64,000 nucleotides of DNA from UBA10348 sp002469915 (GCA_029249345.1 JAQWHM010000016.1:272857-336856), one strand, 5' to 3'; shown: positions 51,019 through 59,686, numbered from the stretch's first letter. Notes: a model not told the origin generated them from the sequence alone. Numbers and translations are program-made.

Positions 51019-53331
51019 CTATAGATCGATCTCTTTCTTTTTAACTAAGAACAGGCCGTAATGCCCGCCAGTGACCGCGATCAAGCCACTTTTGTAGTAG
51101 GGGTAATTACTCCAGGAAACACCCCGGCCACCCACTGGTGAGGTGTCAAAGTAAGCCGTTTCAAAGGGGTTTTCTGGATCTGAAATATCAATAATGCGAA
51201 GGCCAGCCCCCGTATTGGACTGGTACATCAAGTCTCCCTTCACGTACAAGTTGTGATCTGTTTCAGTGGTTTCGGCAATGAATTCCCCTGCCAACTCTGG
51301 TTCATCCAAGTCAATTAGGTCCCAAATCAGGGTTCGCGTGCCGTCCACCCATCCGTTAGCCTCATCAATTTCATCATTCAAGTAGAAATAGCGATGGTCT
51401 TCGGTGAACCATCCCTGATGCGCATAGGCGACGCTAGGGTAGGTGGCCATGGAAACGGAGATGGGGGCATCCTTGTCCGTAACATCTGCAATTGAGATGG
51501 CTGTTTCGTTTGAACCGACACAGATTTCATGTCCGTTATAATCTGTATCCGGGCCGCGATAAATGATGCATTGAGCGTCATGCGAATAGCCCGTTCCGCG
51601 GCGGCCTGATTCGCCGTCTGAAAAACAACCGGCAAATTTTGGATTGGCAGGCTCTCGAATGTCGATCATATGCAGGCCGCCGCCACATGTCGTCCCACCT
51701 GCACTTGAGCCTACGGAATAGGCAAACCCCGTTTCTTCATTAATTACAATATTGTGCGCCGAAAAAATGCCCTCATAGTGGGCCGTTTCGTCAAAAGTGA
51801 CAAAAGAAGTAACCGTTCTTAACTGCCGTAAATCGAAAATCTGGATGCCATGCTCTCCTGCTCCGTCGGCAACGATATAGGCGTGATCCTTGTAGACCTT
51901 CATGTCGCGCCAAACAGCAATGGTTGCCGTTTCGGTCATGGGCAGGACGCCCAAGGGAATTGGGTTGTAGGCATCCGTAACATCCACAAACGACGTACCG
52001 TTCGTAAGGCCCACAATAGCATATTCCTTGCCCGTTTCGGGGTCTTCCCATCCCCAAAGGTCATTGGTTCGGATACCTCGGTCAGCTCCAAGATCCTGCA
52101 TGGATACAAAGGACGTCATATCGACATCTTTGCACGGGAATGCAGCCGCCTGGTTGTCTGTACATTCGACGAGACCTCCGGAAATGGACTCAAATCCATC
52201 TACATCATCAAAAAGCGGGTCTCCTTGTACCAGGGTCGAACCCAACAAAAACGGAATAACAGCTCCGGCTCTCACATCATATCCACCTGATCCGACCGCA
52301 GCAATGTGATCATTAATAGCCAAACTCGAGCCAAACGTGGCGCCAGAGGGTAATTCTGTAGCAGTTACCATTCGAGTTCCGGTTATTTCTTGGCCATCCA
52401 TTTCAAATACGAAGGCACCACCGGTTCCTCTACGGCCTCCTCGTCCGGGACTGCCCACCCAAAGTTCTCCACTTCCAAAAGCCACCGAGGACCCAAATTG
52501 GTCGCCCAGATTGGAGGAAAATGAAGCAACTCGCCCTGAAAGCGTCCATTCATTTTCGCCTTTAGTGTATAGAAATACCGTCCCCGTGTTGCGATCAAAA
52601 CCGGGAGAACCGACTGCTAAAACGACCCCATCTGTTGCCAAAGCAGTACCTGTACGCATACCGTCATCGATATACCGCGTACGAAGTGTCGATTCACTGT
52701 GAGGCATCCAAACACCCTCTTGCAACTGGTACACGAAAACGGATCCCGTCGCGTCAGAATGATTAGGCGCCCCTACGAATAATTCGTTTCCGATAAATGT
52801 CATGCTTGCACCGAACGCAGAATTGACCCCTAATGAATCGAGGCTGACGTCTTGCATATGCTCAAGACCAGTGGTTGTGCGTTGAAATACTGAAACGGTG
52901 CCGCTTCGTTCGGCATTTCCGGGATCTGACACAGCTGCAAATTTTTCGCTTATGGATACGACAGTGCCGAAACCTTCATATGAACCGCTAAGCACGTGCT
53001 GTTGCGCCCAGTCACCCTCGGTAGTTCTGTTGAAGACCGTGACGGTTTGTTGGAAACTGGATCCGACTATTAAGGCGTCATCTGTGGCTGCAACCGATTG
53101 CCCGAAGCCATCTCGCTCGTCGGTGGACAGACCCGAAGACAGTTTTTGAGTCGTTACTCCATTTCCTGAGTCATCTATGTCGAACACATACACAATACCG
53201 GGGTGTACTTGGCTTTCACCGTCACCAGCGATGATCTCATGTTGACTGACACTGACCGCATTTCCGAATCTCTGAGCGGCAGCCGGAGAAATGGTCAGTA
53301 GGAATAGAAGGGGGAAGATCAGGCGATGCAT
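51019..53331 (-). CDS. Choice-of-anchor B protein with N-terminal FG-GAP repeats
   Basis: A 770-residue exported protein. Signal peptide LIFPLLFLLTISPAAAQ (about 3-19). Residues about 20-360 contain about seven FG-GAP-like repeats (RFGNAVSVS, GFGQSVAATDD, GFGTVVSIS, AFGASMTFIGN, RTGTALATDG, QFGSSVAFGSG, TFGSSLAINDH), consistent with a propeller. Residues about 440-770 are the choice-of-anchor B domain, with YVFDVTDA-like FVDVTDAYNPIPLG, HAYIVADGAGEHGIQIFDL, HNIVINEETGFAYSVGSS, YSHDAQCIIYRGPD and YGLFLVKKKE at the end. Function unknown; surface-exposed. The frame opens at 53373, but ATG 53331 falls 13 bases after the upstream stop and starts the signal peptide. Confidence 0.82.
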   Translation of the reverse strand: MHRLIFPLLFLLTISPAAAQRFGNAVSVSQHEIIAGDGESQVHPGIVYVFDIDDSGNGVTTQKLSSGLSTDERDGFGQSVAATDDALIVGSSFQQTVTVFNRTTEGDWAQQHVLSGSYEGFGTVVSISEKFAAVSDPGNAERSGTVSVFQRTTTGLEHMQDVSLDSLGVNSAFGASMTFIGNELFVGAPNHSDATGSVFVYQLQEGVWMPHSESTLRTRYIDDGMRTGTALATDGVVLAVGSPGFDRNTGTVFLYTKGENEWTLSGRVASFSSNLGDQFGSSVAFGSGELWVGSPGRGGRRGTGGAFVFEMDGQEITGTRMVTATELPSGATFGSSLAINDHIAAVGSGGYDVRAGAVIPFLLGSTLVQGDPLFDDVDGFESISGGLVECTDNQAAAFPCKDVDMTSFVSMQDLGADRGIRTNDLWGWEDPETGKEYAIVGLTNGTSFVDVTDAYNPIPLGVLPMTETATIAVWRDMKVYKDHAYIVADGAGEHGIQIFDLRQLRTVTSFVTFDETAHYEGIFSAHNIVINEETGFAYSVGSSAGGTTCGGGLHMIDIREPANPKFAGCFSDGESGRRGTGYSHDAQCIIYRGPDTDYNGHEICVGSNETAISIADVTDKDAPISVSMATYPSVAYAHQGWFTEDHRYFYLNDEIDEANGWVDGTRTLIWDLIDLDEPELAGEFIAETTETDHNLYVKGDLMYQSNTGAGLRIIDISDPENPFETAYFDTSPVGGRGVSWSNYPYYKSGLIAVTGGHYGLFLVKKKEIDL

Positions 53332-53344
53332 AGTAGTAGTAAGG

Positions 53345-54751
53345 TCAGATGTGGATAATGAGGGCGGGTTCAATGCGGGTTCGTTTCTTCTGGCCGACGA
53401 TGCCGCCCAGGCTTTCTATGTTTTCAAAGCTTTGACGATACCTGAATCCCATAAGAAGGTGTTTTTTGAACAGGTAAGCCATTTCCATTCGGACTAACCC
53501 ATTTTCATTTGCACCAAATATAATATCGTTCAAAGAATCCATGTTGACACGGTCAAAGACAAATCGGAACTGAAAGGGGAGGGTCGGATCCGTGACGCGA
53601 AAGTCGATTTCAAACCATCCGCTTCCTTTGCGGCTCCAAGAGTGTTCAAGACTCCATCTCAGTCGGTAGTGTCGGGTAAACCTGATCTCCATTCCTCCGA
53701 AAGAACCAAATTCCACTTTATCTCGGTCCCGAAGTAAATTTCGTTTGGTCTGTATAGCTTCTATTTGAGAATCATCTGCTAGGGTGACGGTGGTTTTTCG
53801 AATTCGATCCACTTCATACCGTGAATTGAAATAAGAAGGGAGGTATTCCCGTCCCAAAAGACGCTGCTCAAACCACCCTTTCCATTCAATATGATCCCTC
53901 TTTTTGTCGGCTTGAATTCCGATACCAAGGCCACTTCCGAAACCCAAAATATTTCCCATTTCAGCGTAGGCTTCCACCTGGTCAAACCGAGAGGATTTTA
54001 TGGGCAGGCCCACATCAAACGCAATCATGGTGAGTGGTGAAAGCTGTTCGGTAGATCCGATGCCTAAAGTATCAGCACCGAGCGGGGCTTCATCCCGCAC
54101 AAAAGCTTTCGCGTTCCTCTGGGAATTGACAAGTCGAGCATCTTCACTCAGATCCCCAGCCAAGGTGAAGCCGAAGGACATATTTTGCCTTTTCGAACCG
54201 ATGTCTGACAAAAAAGGAGAGAAGGAGCCCCTGAAAGCATATACCTCGGGACTGATGATATTGGAAAACAATCCCTCAAACTTCAGGGCCGGTGTCGAGT
54301 AGTCTGCCAAGACACCCGTTTCCGGCGTATCTAGACTGAGTGTATTTCTGTATTTATTGACGAACTGACCATATCCGATTTGGGCGAGGTCCAAATCTCC
54401 TACACGGATGTAGGATCCCACTGCATCCTTTTCGGAATATTGCAGAAACCGGAGCATAGCCATGAAGTCAGCTAGCTCGTCATAGTCTTCGTCTCTGACA
54501 CCATTCTGATTCCACCTGTATCTTAGGCGGAGACCTGCTGACAAAATGCCCTTTGAGAACACGGGGGCAAAAACGGATGAAAGATACCGTTCTCCATCTC
54601 CGTCTGAATTATCGATAGAGAGTAATCCAATCTCTGTGTCCATTTCGAATGAAAGGGCAGTCAAATCCAGCGTTTCGGGGGTATCGACTACTTGAGATAA
54701 GGCCGCTGTTGCAGATCCTAAGCTTAGAATGATGACAAATATGATCTTCAC
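53345..54751 (-). CDS. Exported protein, probable outer-membrane barrel, unknown function
   Basis: A 468-residue exported protein. Signal peptide KIIFVIILSLGSATAALSQ (about 2-20). The body has many amphipathic strands with aromatic ends (LRLRYRWNQNGVRD, GSYIRVGDLDLAQIGYG, MEIRFTRHYRLRWSLEHSWS) and ends KKRTRIEPALIIHI, consistent with an outer-membrane barrel. No family was recognised. It starts with GTG and overlaps nothing; its stop lies 13 bases before the choice-of-anchor B start, so the two are likely co-transcribed. Confidence 0.7.
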   Translation of the reverse strand: MKIIFVIILSLGSATAALSQVVDTPETLDLTALSFEMDTEIGLLSIDNSDGDGERYLSSVFAPVFSKGILSAGLRLRYRWNQNGVRDEDYDELADFMAMLRFLQYSEKDAVGSYIRVGDLDLAQIGYGQFVNKYRNTLSLDTPETGVLADYSTPALKFEGLFSNIISPEVYAFRGSFSPFLSDIGSKRQNMSFGFTLAGDLSEDARLVNSQRNAKAFVRDEAPLGADTLGIGSTEQLSPLTMIAFDVGLPIKSSRFDQVEAYAEMGNILGFGSGLGIGIQADKKRDHIEWKGWFEQRLLGREYLPSYFNSRYEVDRIRKTTVTLADDSQIEAIQTKRNLLRDRDKVEFGSFGGMEIRFTRHYRLRWSLEHSWSRKGSGWFEIDFRVTDPTLPFQFRFVFDRVNMDSLNDIIFGANENGLVRMEMAYLFKKHLLMGFRYRQSFENIESLGGIVGQKKRTRIEPALIIHI

Positions 54752-54841
54752 GCTTCGTCTTTTTCCGCTCAGTTTTTAGATCGGTCAACTCCGGAATGTA
54801 TATATTATTAGCAACAATCGTGACACTAAAATTCCCCTCCA

Positions 54842-55354
54842 ATGAAAAACCTATCCGTGCGCATCGCACTCCTTCTCTTTGTTGCTTCTTTTATCGTCCC
54901 GACCGAAGCTCAATCTCAAGGTCTAAAAATTGGCCCACAGTTGGGAATCAACATGGACGGATCCGACCTGTTTCTGGGTCTGGAATCACATTTTGACATT
55001 CCGCTTATGGAGCGAGAAGTATGGGGCAATGTGGGATTTGATTTCTATCCGTTTATAGAGGATGAAACGAAAAGTAGTGTGAATGTGGGCGTACTTTTCC
55101 CATTCGGCATCGGCCATTTTGAGATTTATGGTGGAGGAGGTCTGGTAGTCTTGCTAGAGTCCTATGATTTGCCTGCGGGAAGCAAGCGAGATGAGACAGA
55201 CACGGATATTGGATTGAACGTCAAAGCGGGTCTTCTTCTTGGAAGCAGAAGTGCTGGATATCGCCCGTTTATTGAGTTGGATCAAACCATTCTTGGCGCA
55301 GGATCCGATTTCCATGCGCGCGTGGGCATTTTTATGGCCATAGGCGGACGCTAG
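54842..55354 (+). CDS. Small outer-membrane beta-barrel protein
   Basis: A 170-residue protein. Signal peptide SVRIALLLFVASFIVPTEAQ (about 5-24) precedes a compact barrel: LKIGPQLGINMDGSDLFLG, GNVGFDFYPFIE, VNVGVLFPFGIGHFEIYGGG, LNVKAGLLLGSRSAGYRPFI and ARVGIFMAIGGR. This is the pattern of an OmpX/OmpW-size barrel. A strong terminator follows at 55380. Function unknown. Confidence 0.8.
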   Translation: MKNLSVRIALLLFVASFIVPTEAQSQGLKIGPQLGINMDGSDLFLGLESHFDIPLMEREVWGNVGFDFYPFIEDETKSSVNVGVLFPFGIGHFEIYGGGGLVVLLESYDLPAGSKRDETDTDIGLNVKAGLLLGSRSAGYRPFIELDQTILGAGSDFHARVGIFMAIGGR

Positions 55355-55379
55355 ATTTTTTCAGACTTAGTATGAATGC

Positions 55380-55416
55380 AAAGGGGGCGCGGCTACAAGC
55401 CGCGCCCCCTTTTTTA
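55380..55416 (+). terminator. Strong rho-independent terminator
   Basis: AAAGGGGGCGCGGCT (55380-55394) pairs perfectly with AGCCGCGCCCCCTTT (55398-55412) around the loop ACA, followed by T-rich sequence to TTTTTATTTG. It ends the small barrel gene. Confidence 0.92.
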
Positions 55417-55498
55417 TTTGAATCAAAAAAAAACATCCAGTGACGATCTCCTCCAAGACGATTTTCCGTATTGTTAAGTGAACCAAACAGGGATTCCC

Positions 55499-56329
55499 TT
55501 GAAACGCTCTCTCGTTTTTATTGCCGCGCTTATTCTCATTTGTTCTCCTCTTCAGGCACAGGACTTTTCCTTGTTCTCCTATCGGACGGGCGAAATAATG
55601 AAGACAGAGGATGACGAATCTGTCAGGATTCAGGAAACTCAGATTCGATTGCCCATCCCCGCCATAAAACTGGCGACATCAACCTCCATTCAAGGTGCTA
55701 TCGGTTACCATCACGCGGATTTTGATGACAAACTGTCTTTGTTGAGTGACTCGCCCATTGATGCTTTTCGGGTTGATATTCAGCTCAAGCACCAATTGAA
55801 CGATGATTGGGACGTTTCGGTAGCTGCTTCGGAGCGGATTAATCGAAACACCGAAACGAACTCAGACAAAAGAGAGGTCTTTTCACAGATTGCGCTTTTT
55901 GGCGAAAAGCAAGGGAGCATATCGCGGTGGGTTTTTGGAGTGGTATTTCGCACGCACCTAAGCGCTCCGATCGTGCCAATAGTTGGGATCACAAGGCCCT
56001 TGTCGGAAAAATGGGCGTTGGACGCATTGCTACCGGGCCGTCTCCATATTTGGCGTACGATCAAAGAGGACCAATCTCGAATCGGGTTCCACACGATGTA
56101 CCAGACCCAACCCTTTGTGAATAACCTAGTCTATCTCGAACATCGTACCATGCGTGTTGGAGTAACGGGTGAAGCGCGTGTGTACAGCAACCTATTCTTG
56201 CGCGTCGATGCATCGCATACTTTGTTAAATACCTTAGATATGGAATTTGCCAACGACGAGATTACCCAAGACATAGATAATGGCGTTCTATTCGACGTAG
56301 CCCTCCGATATCGAATTCCTTCGAAATGA
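55499..56329 (+). CDS. Outer-membrane beta-barrel protein (DUF6268-like)
   Basis: From TTG at 55499, 276 residues. Signal peptide KRSLVFIAALILICSPLQAQ (about 2-21). The rest is strand-rich (IQGAIGYHHADFDDKLSLL, VDIQLKHQLNDDWDVSVAAS, WALDALLPGRLHIWR) and ends VLFDVALRYRIPSK, a barrel-like C-terminus. AGGGA lies six bases before the TTG; the frame also opens with GTG at 55478, which would put seven extra residues before the signal. Family assignment to DUF6268-type proteins is tentative. Function unknown. Confidence 0.72.
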   Translation: MKRSLVFIAALILICSPLQAQDFSLFSYRTGEIMKTEDDESVRIQETQIRLPIPAIKLATSTSIQGAIGYHHADFDDKLSLLSDSPIDAFRVDIQLKHQLNDDWDVSVAASERINRNTETNSDKREVFSQIALFGEKQGSISRWVFGVVFRTHLSAPIVPIVGITRPLSEKWALDALLPGRLHIWRTIKEDQSRIGFHTMYQTQPFVNNLVYLEHRTMRVGVTGEARVYSNLFLRVDASHTLLNTLDMEFANDEITQDIDNGVLFDVALRYRIPSK

Positions 56330-56529
56330 GAACGGTAGACAGGCCTTGGACGGCAGCATATCCTTGATTATCGTGCCCTAGAGCACTCGTTCGTGTCATG
56401 GCGTGCCCTCATGTTCGTACCTGGCAGACGAGCCTGTTTTTTGTCGGAATCAGCTGCTTTTGGAACTGTGGTGAGCCGTCTTACTTAAAGGTCGATCCGA
56501 TATTTAATCAGCTAGTCTTAATTCGCACC

Positions 56530-57084
56530 ATGCCTCGCATCCGATTTGCTGCTCTGCTCCTTTTACTCTCTCTGGTAACAACCGCAACATGGGCTCAGGA
56601 AGAGCAGACCATGGAGGCGATAGAAGCGGCCCCGCTGGATTCCATCCGCAATTGGATGCCCATTTCAGATGTGTTGTTTACTGGTGGTCAAGTAGCCAAC
56701 GAACAGGTCCCACTACTAGCCGAGAAAGGCGTGCAAACGGTCATCAATCTGGCCACCGCTCGCCAAGAGGTAAATGGACAGGAAGGATTCCATGTAGCTT
56801 CCGCGGGCATGACGTACGTCAACATTCCTGTGTCATGGCAAAATCCAACATTGGATGATATCGACCAGTTTTTTCGGGTCATGAAAGCCAACGAGGATCG
56901 CACCGTGTACGTTCACTGTGTCGCCAACTACCGAGGATCGGTCTTTACGTTTCTGTATCGGGTCTTAGTTGAAGGTGTGCCAGAAGAAGAAGCCAGGCAG
57001 GATTTAGAATCTATTTGGAATCCGGCTGAGTCTGATGCTTGGACCGAACTGATCAACAAAGCGCTGAAAAGCCCGCGATTCTAA
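56530..57084 (+). CDS. Exported PTP-like phosphatase (C-x4-R type)
   Basis: A 184-residue protein. Signal peptide FAALLLLLSLVTTATWAQ (about 6-23) is followed by a dual-specificity-like phosphatase domain. VLFTGGQVANEQVPLLAEKG and VQTVINLAT form its N-terminal part, and the P-loop VYVHCVANYRGSVFTFLYR has the nucleophile cysteine and arginine separated by four residues, as in bacterial DUF442/BLH-type domains, rather than the usual C-x5-R. VSWQNPTLDDIDQFF is another shared block. Phosphatase or related transferase activity is inferred. The open frame begins at 56398, but ATG 56530 starts at the signal peptide. Confidence 0.75.
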   Translation: MPRIRFAALLLLLSLVTTATWAQEEQTMEAIEAAPLDSIRNWMPISDVLFTGGQVANEQVPLLAEKGVQTVINLATARQEVNGQEGFHVASAGMTYVNIPVSWQNPTLDDIDQFFRVMKANEDRTVYVHCVANYRGSVFTFLYRVLVEGVPEEEARQDLESIWNPAESDAWTELINKALKSPRF

Positions 57085-57133
57085 TTCTGCTTAATACCGC
57101 GTAGAATCAAGGATAAAAGTCGGGATTAAAGTC

Positions 57134-57176
57134 CGAAGCATAAATTGCTTCGCATCATAAATGTACTTTATGATGC
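57134..57176. repeat. Two adjacent perfect hairpins
   Basis: The first stem is CGAAGCA (57134-57140) with TGCTTCG (57146-57152), loop TAAAT. The second is GCATCATAAA (57152-57161) with TTTATGATGC (57167-57176), loop TGTAC. They share one G. No T-run follows. They lie 50 bases after the phosphatase stop and mark the left edge of the accessory stretch. Confidence 0.6.
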
Positions 57177-57317
57177 CTGAGAAGCACTTTCCTAGTCAAG
57201 AGCGAGAAAGAGCAAGGAACGTCATTTTTAGAAGTCTTCGGAGCTTCTTTCGTGGTGTCCTAGCGGGCATATCATGTCATCTTGCTGGATTAACAACTTT
57301 TGACAGGAGATGTGAAA

Positions 57318-57860
57318 ATGGTAGCGGAGAGACAGTTGGAACTCGGTGACGTGTACTTCAAACGGGAATTAGCAGAGCTATTGGACGAAGATGATTTCTC
57401 CCTCGTTCGAGACGGTATTTACAACGGCTAATCTGAGGGTTATACCTTTTTGTTTGTCGACCTGGAGAAAATTGGAGATAAGGACCGCTTCCACCTTGAT
57501 GATTACTGGTTTCGTTGGGACTCCCAAACCACTCAGCACCTGCATTCGAAAAAGATTCAGGAGATCATTAACGCGGAACGGCAGGTGCACCTTTTCATCC
57601 GATTAGTTCAAAAGGTTGAAGGCCAGACTCAACCTTTCGTCTATTGCGGTAGGCTCGCCTATGAGGTTGACATCCCGGATATGATCTCGATGCCAATCCG
57701 GATTCTCTTTACCTCACTCGACTTTAATGATAACACCTCAAATGAGCACTTGGAGGCGATCTATCAATGGATGCTTCGCAAGACCGGTAAGACCCCTTCA
57801 TACATGATTCTACAGGGCGTCCTGTCCGAAAGTCTTGGTGCTCCAGTGGGAGTCCAATAA
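57318..57860 (+). pseudogene. DUF3427-like domain gene interrupted by an in-frame stop
   Basis: AGGAG (57305-57309) precedes ATG 57318, and the frame encodes 37 residues (including LELGDVYFKRELAELLDEDD) before TAA at 57429-57431. It then continues in the same frame for 142 residues with no further stop until 57860: YTFLFVDLEKIGDKDRF, DDYWFRWDSQTT, EIINAERQVHLFIRL and TQPFVYCGRLAYEVD. Across the stop this reads as one DUF3427-type domain (in the ScoMcrA/helicase-C-terminal group used in restriction-like proteins), about 180 residues in all. The simplest reading is a nonsense mutation in a small domain protein. The 3' 280 bases are repeated at 58482. Confidence 0.7.
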
Positions 57861-57891
57861 AGATAGAGCGGTCAGCAGTCGTCGCGTCCTC
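57581..57891 (+). repeat. 311-bp direct repeat, copy 1
   Basis: Bases 57581-57891 align without gaps to 58482-58792 (offset 901), with about 30 mismatches counted by eye, roughly 90% identity. The repeat covers the last 93 codons of the DUF3427-like gene plus 31 bases of 3' flank, ending GTCGCGTCCTC. Mismatches are concentrated in the middle. Confidence 0.92.
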
Positions 57892-58131
57892 TTTAGATAT
57901 GGCTACTTTTTACTACTTTAGTAAATATCGTTATTGAATTATGTACATTCAACGAAAGTAAAGGTTTTCCAGTTATCCCCACTGTAGAGATATTAGTAGT
58001 ACAGAAACTGAACTAGTATTTAGCTGGGGGTGGGGGTATTGTTAATAAAAGCCTGAGTGGCAAGGGGCTAGCCGGGCTTCTAAAGTTGGTCGTCAAATGA
58101 CTGAACCAATAATTTTATAAGGGAGATTAAT

Positions 58132-58437
58132 ATGATTTTTATGTGCACTTATCAGGTTGACCGAGACAAACAATCTGACACTCAAGCTTTTTTTGCGAGC
58201 ATGACTGACGAGCAAATTAACGGTGAATTTCCCGCTGGGGTCACGCAAATTGGTCGTTGGCATGATGTTCCAAATGGTAACGGTTGGATCGTAGTCGAGA
58301 CTGATGATCAAGAGGCGTTAACCACTTGGATAATGGGTTGGTCAGGACAATGTACCTTTCCGACTGTGACCCCAGTGGTAGAGGATGACACTGCTCGAAA
58401 GTTAGTAAAGGCGATGCTTGCGTCTCAACAAGGCTAA
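58132..58437 (+). CDS. DUF3303-like small protein between direct repeats
   Basis: A 101-residue cytosolic protein. AGGGAG lies eight bases before ATG 58132. The fold resembles ferredoxin-like DUF3303 proteins: CTYQVDRDKQSDTQAFFASM, GVTQIGRWHDVPNGNGWIVV and ETDDQEALTTWIMGWSG. Function unknown. It is the only intact gene between the two repeat copies, and the flanking sequence is A/T-richer than the neighbouring genes, which hints at transfer. Confidence 0.75.
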   Translation: MIFMCTYQVDRDKQSDTQAFFASMTDEQINGEFPAGVTQIGRWHDVPNGNGWIVVETDDQEALTTWIMGWSGQCTFPTVTPVVEDDTARKLVKAMLASQQG

Positions 58438-58481
58438 CTAACTGCAACTGATAGGGTTTATATTTGCGTCTGCATTCCGGA

Positions 58482-58792
58482 GCAGGTGCACCTCTTCATC
58501 CGATTAGTACAAAAGGTTGAAGGCCAGACTCAACCATTCGTCTATTGCGGTAGGCTCGCCTATGAGGTTGACGCCCCAGAAATGATCTCGAGGCCAATAA
58601 ATATCCTCTTCAGGTCACTCGACTTTTACGATACAACATCAAATGAGCACCTGGCGGCGATCTATCAATGAATGCTTCGCAAGACCGGTAAGACCCCTTC
58701 ATACATGATTCCACAGGGCGTCCTGTCCGAGAGCCTTGGTGCTCCAGTGGGAGTCCAATAAAGATAGAGCGGTCAGGAATAGTCGCGTCCTC
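58482..58792 (+). repeat. 311-bp direct repeat, copy 2
   Basis: Second copy of the 57581-57891 repeat. Its left flank keeps CTGCATTC in common with copy 1, with about 40 bases missing between that and the repeat start. This suggests the original duplication was longer and was then deleted. Confidence 0.92.
58483..58761 (+). pseudogene. Truncated second copy of the DUF3427-like C-terminus
   Basis: Copy 2 keeps the reading frame QVHLFIRLVQKVEGQTQPFV, then YCGRLAYEVDAPEMIS, but has no start codon context, lacks the N-terminal part of the domain, and the tryptophan codon TGG of copy 1 has become TGA at 58669-58671. The frame would otherwise end at 58761. It is a dead remnant. Confidence 0.75.
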
Positions 58793-58939
58793 GACCAATG
58801 CCTTCTGAAGATCGCTAGATGCCATTCTGTACGGTCATCTCTACGATATTACTCTGAACACGGAAGGCTTTCTTCGTTCAAACGATTCCACATCGTCATC
58901 AGTTTGTCGGCGAAGTGTTCAACAAGGTCTTGATTCCCG

Positions 58940-59659
58940 CTAATGGGTCCCTTCGCGATGCTCCATTGGAAAGTGATTTAGAGTTTCCTGATGGTCTCGC
59001 CAGTTCGGCATAAAGTGATCCATCAGGCCTTTGAATCGGGCATTGTGTGAGGGCTCGAGGAAATGAACGAGTTCGTGCACGAGTACATATTCGAGACATT
59101 CTACCGGCTTTTTAGCCAATTCAGAATTGAGTCGGATCGTTCCCTTGGTGTAGCTACAGCTTCCCCAGCGGGTTTTCATTTTCCGAACGAAAAAACGGTC
59201 GACATGAACGTCCATTACGGCTTCCCATTTTTTGATCATTGCGGGAAGGATGGACTTCATTTGATGGCGATACCATGCTTCAATAATCGATTGCCGGCGC
59301 TCCTGATCCGTATTGGGTCTGACCTGTAATAGCAGAACGTTGCCTTCTTTGTTGACCTGTGGCGCAGCTACCTCTTCCACAATTTTCAAGGAGCACGATT
59401 CTCCCCAAACAAAATGCCTTTCATTCTCGACGTATCGCTTTGGCAATGCTTTAGGTAGGGAGCGTACGATGTGTTGCTTTTTGCGTATCCAATCCTGCCG
59501 GGAGACCACAAAATCCCGAATTGTGTTAATACTCATTCTTCTCGGGGCCGAGATGCGAACCACTCCGAATGGTTGATATACTCTGAGGTTCAGGTTCTTG
59601 GTTTTTTTAAAGGTGACGTCTACTGAGATGTCGCCGATTTCAAGACTTGTTTGTTTCAC
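58940..59659 (-). CDS. YgjP-type (DUF45) zinc metallopeptidase-like protein
   Basis: A 239-residue protein. The N-terminal half is the beta-rich YgjP domain (LNLRVYQPFGVVRISAPRRM, FVWGESCSLKIVEE), and the C-terminal half is M48-like: KMKTRWGSCSYTKGTIRLNS (family motif) followed by the zinc site VLVHELVHFLEPSHNARF (HExxH, third ligand H). It starts with GTG at 59659. YgjP-type genes are often seen next to type I restriction or mobile genes, which suits the broken DUF3427-like gene beside it. The true substrate is not established here. Confidence 0.88.
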   Translation of the reverse strand: MKQTSLEIGDISVDVTFKKTKNLNLRVYQPFGVVRISAPRRMSINTIRDFVVSRQDWIRKKQHIVRSLPKALPKRYVENERHFVWGESCSLKIVEEVAAPQVNKEGNVLLLQVRPNTDQERRQSIIEAWYRHQMKSILPAMIKKWEAVMDVHVDRFFVRKMKTRWGSCSYTKGTIRLNSELAKKPVECLEYVLVHELVHFLEPSHNARFKGLMDHFMPNWRDHQETLNHFPMEHREGTH

Positions 59660-59686
59660 TCCGAGCTCCCTTTAACCAGTCACAAA

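Noticed and set aside
57161..57349. 62-codon ORF at the left edge of the island
   Set aside because: It begins inside the second perfect hairpin and overlaps the start of the DUF3427-like gene in another frame.
57429..57431. TAA as a recoded sense codon in the DUF3427-like gene
   Set aside because: No recoding system uses TAA in bacteria of this kind and no signal was visible; a nonsense mutation is simpler.
58049..58079. Imperfect hairpin AAGCC...GGCTT upstream of the DUF3303-like gene
   Set aside because: Only five outer pairs and a loose inner stem, with no T-run; it is not convincing as a terminator or riboswitch.
57895..58131. Possible integron attC site around the DUF3303-like gene
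   Set aside because: No pair of RYYYAAC and GTTRRRY boxes with the right spacing was found, and no integron integrase is in the window; the gene is better explained by the direct repeats.
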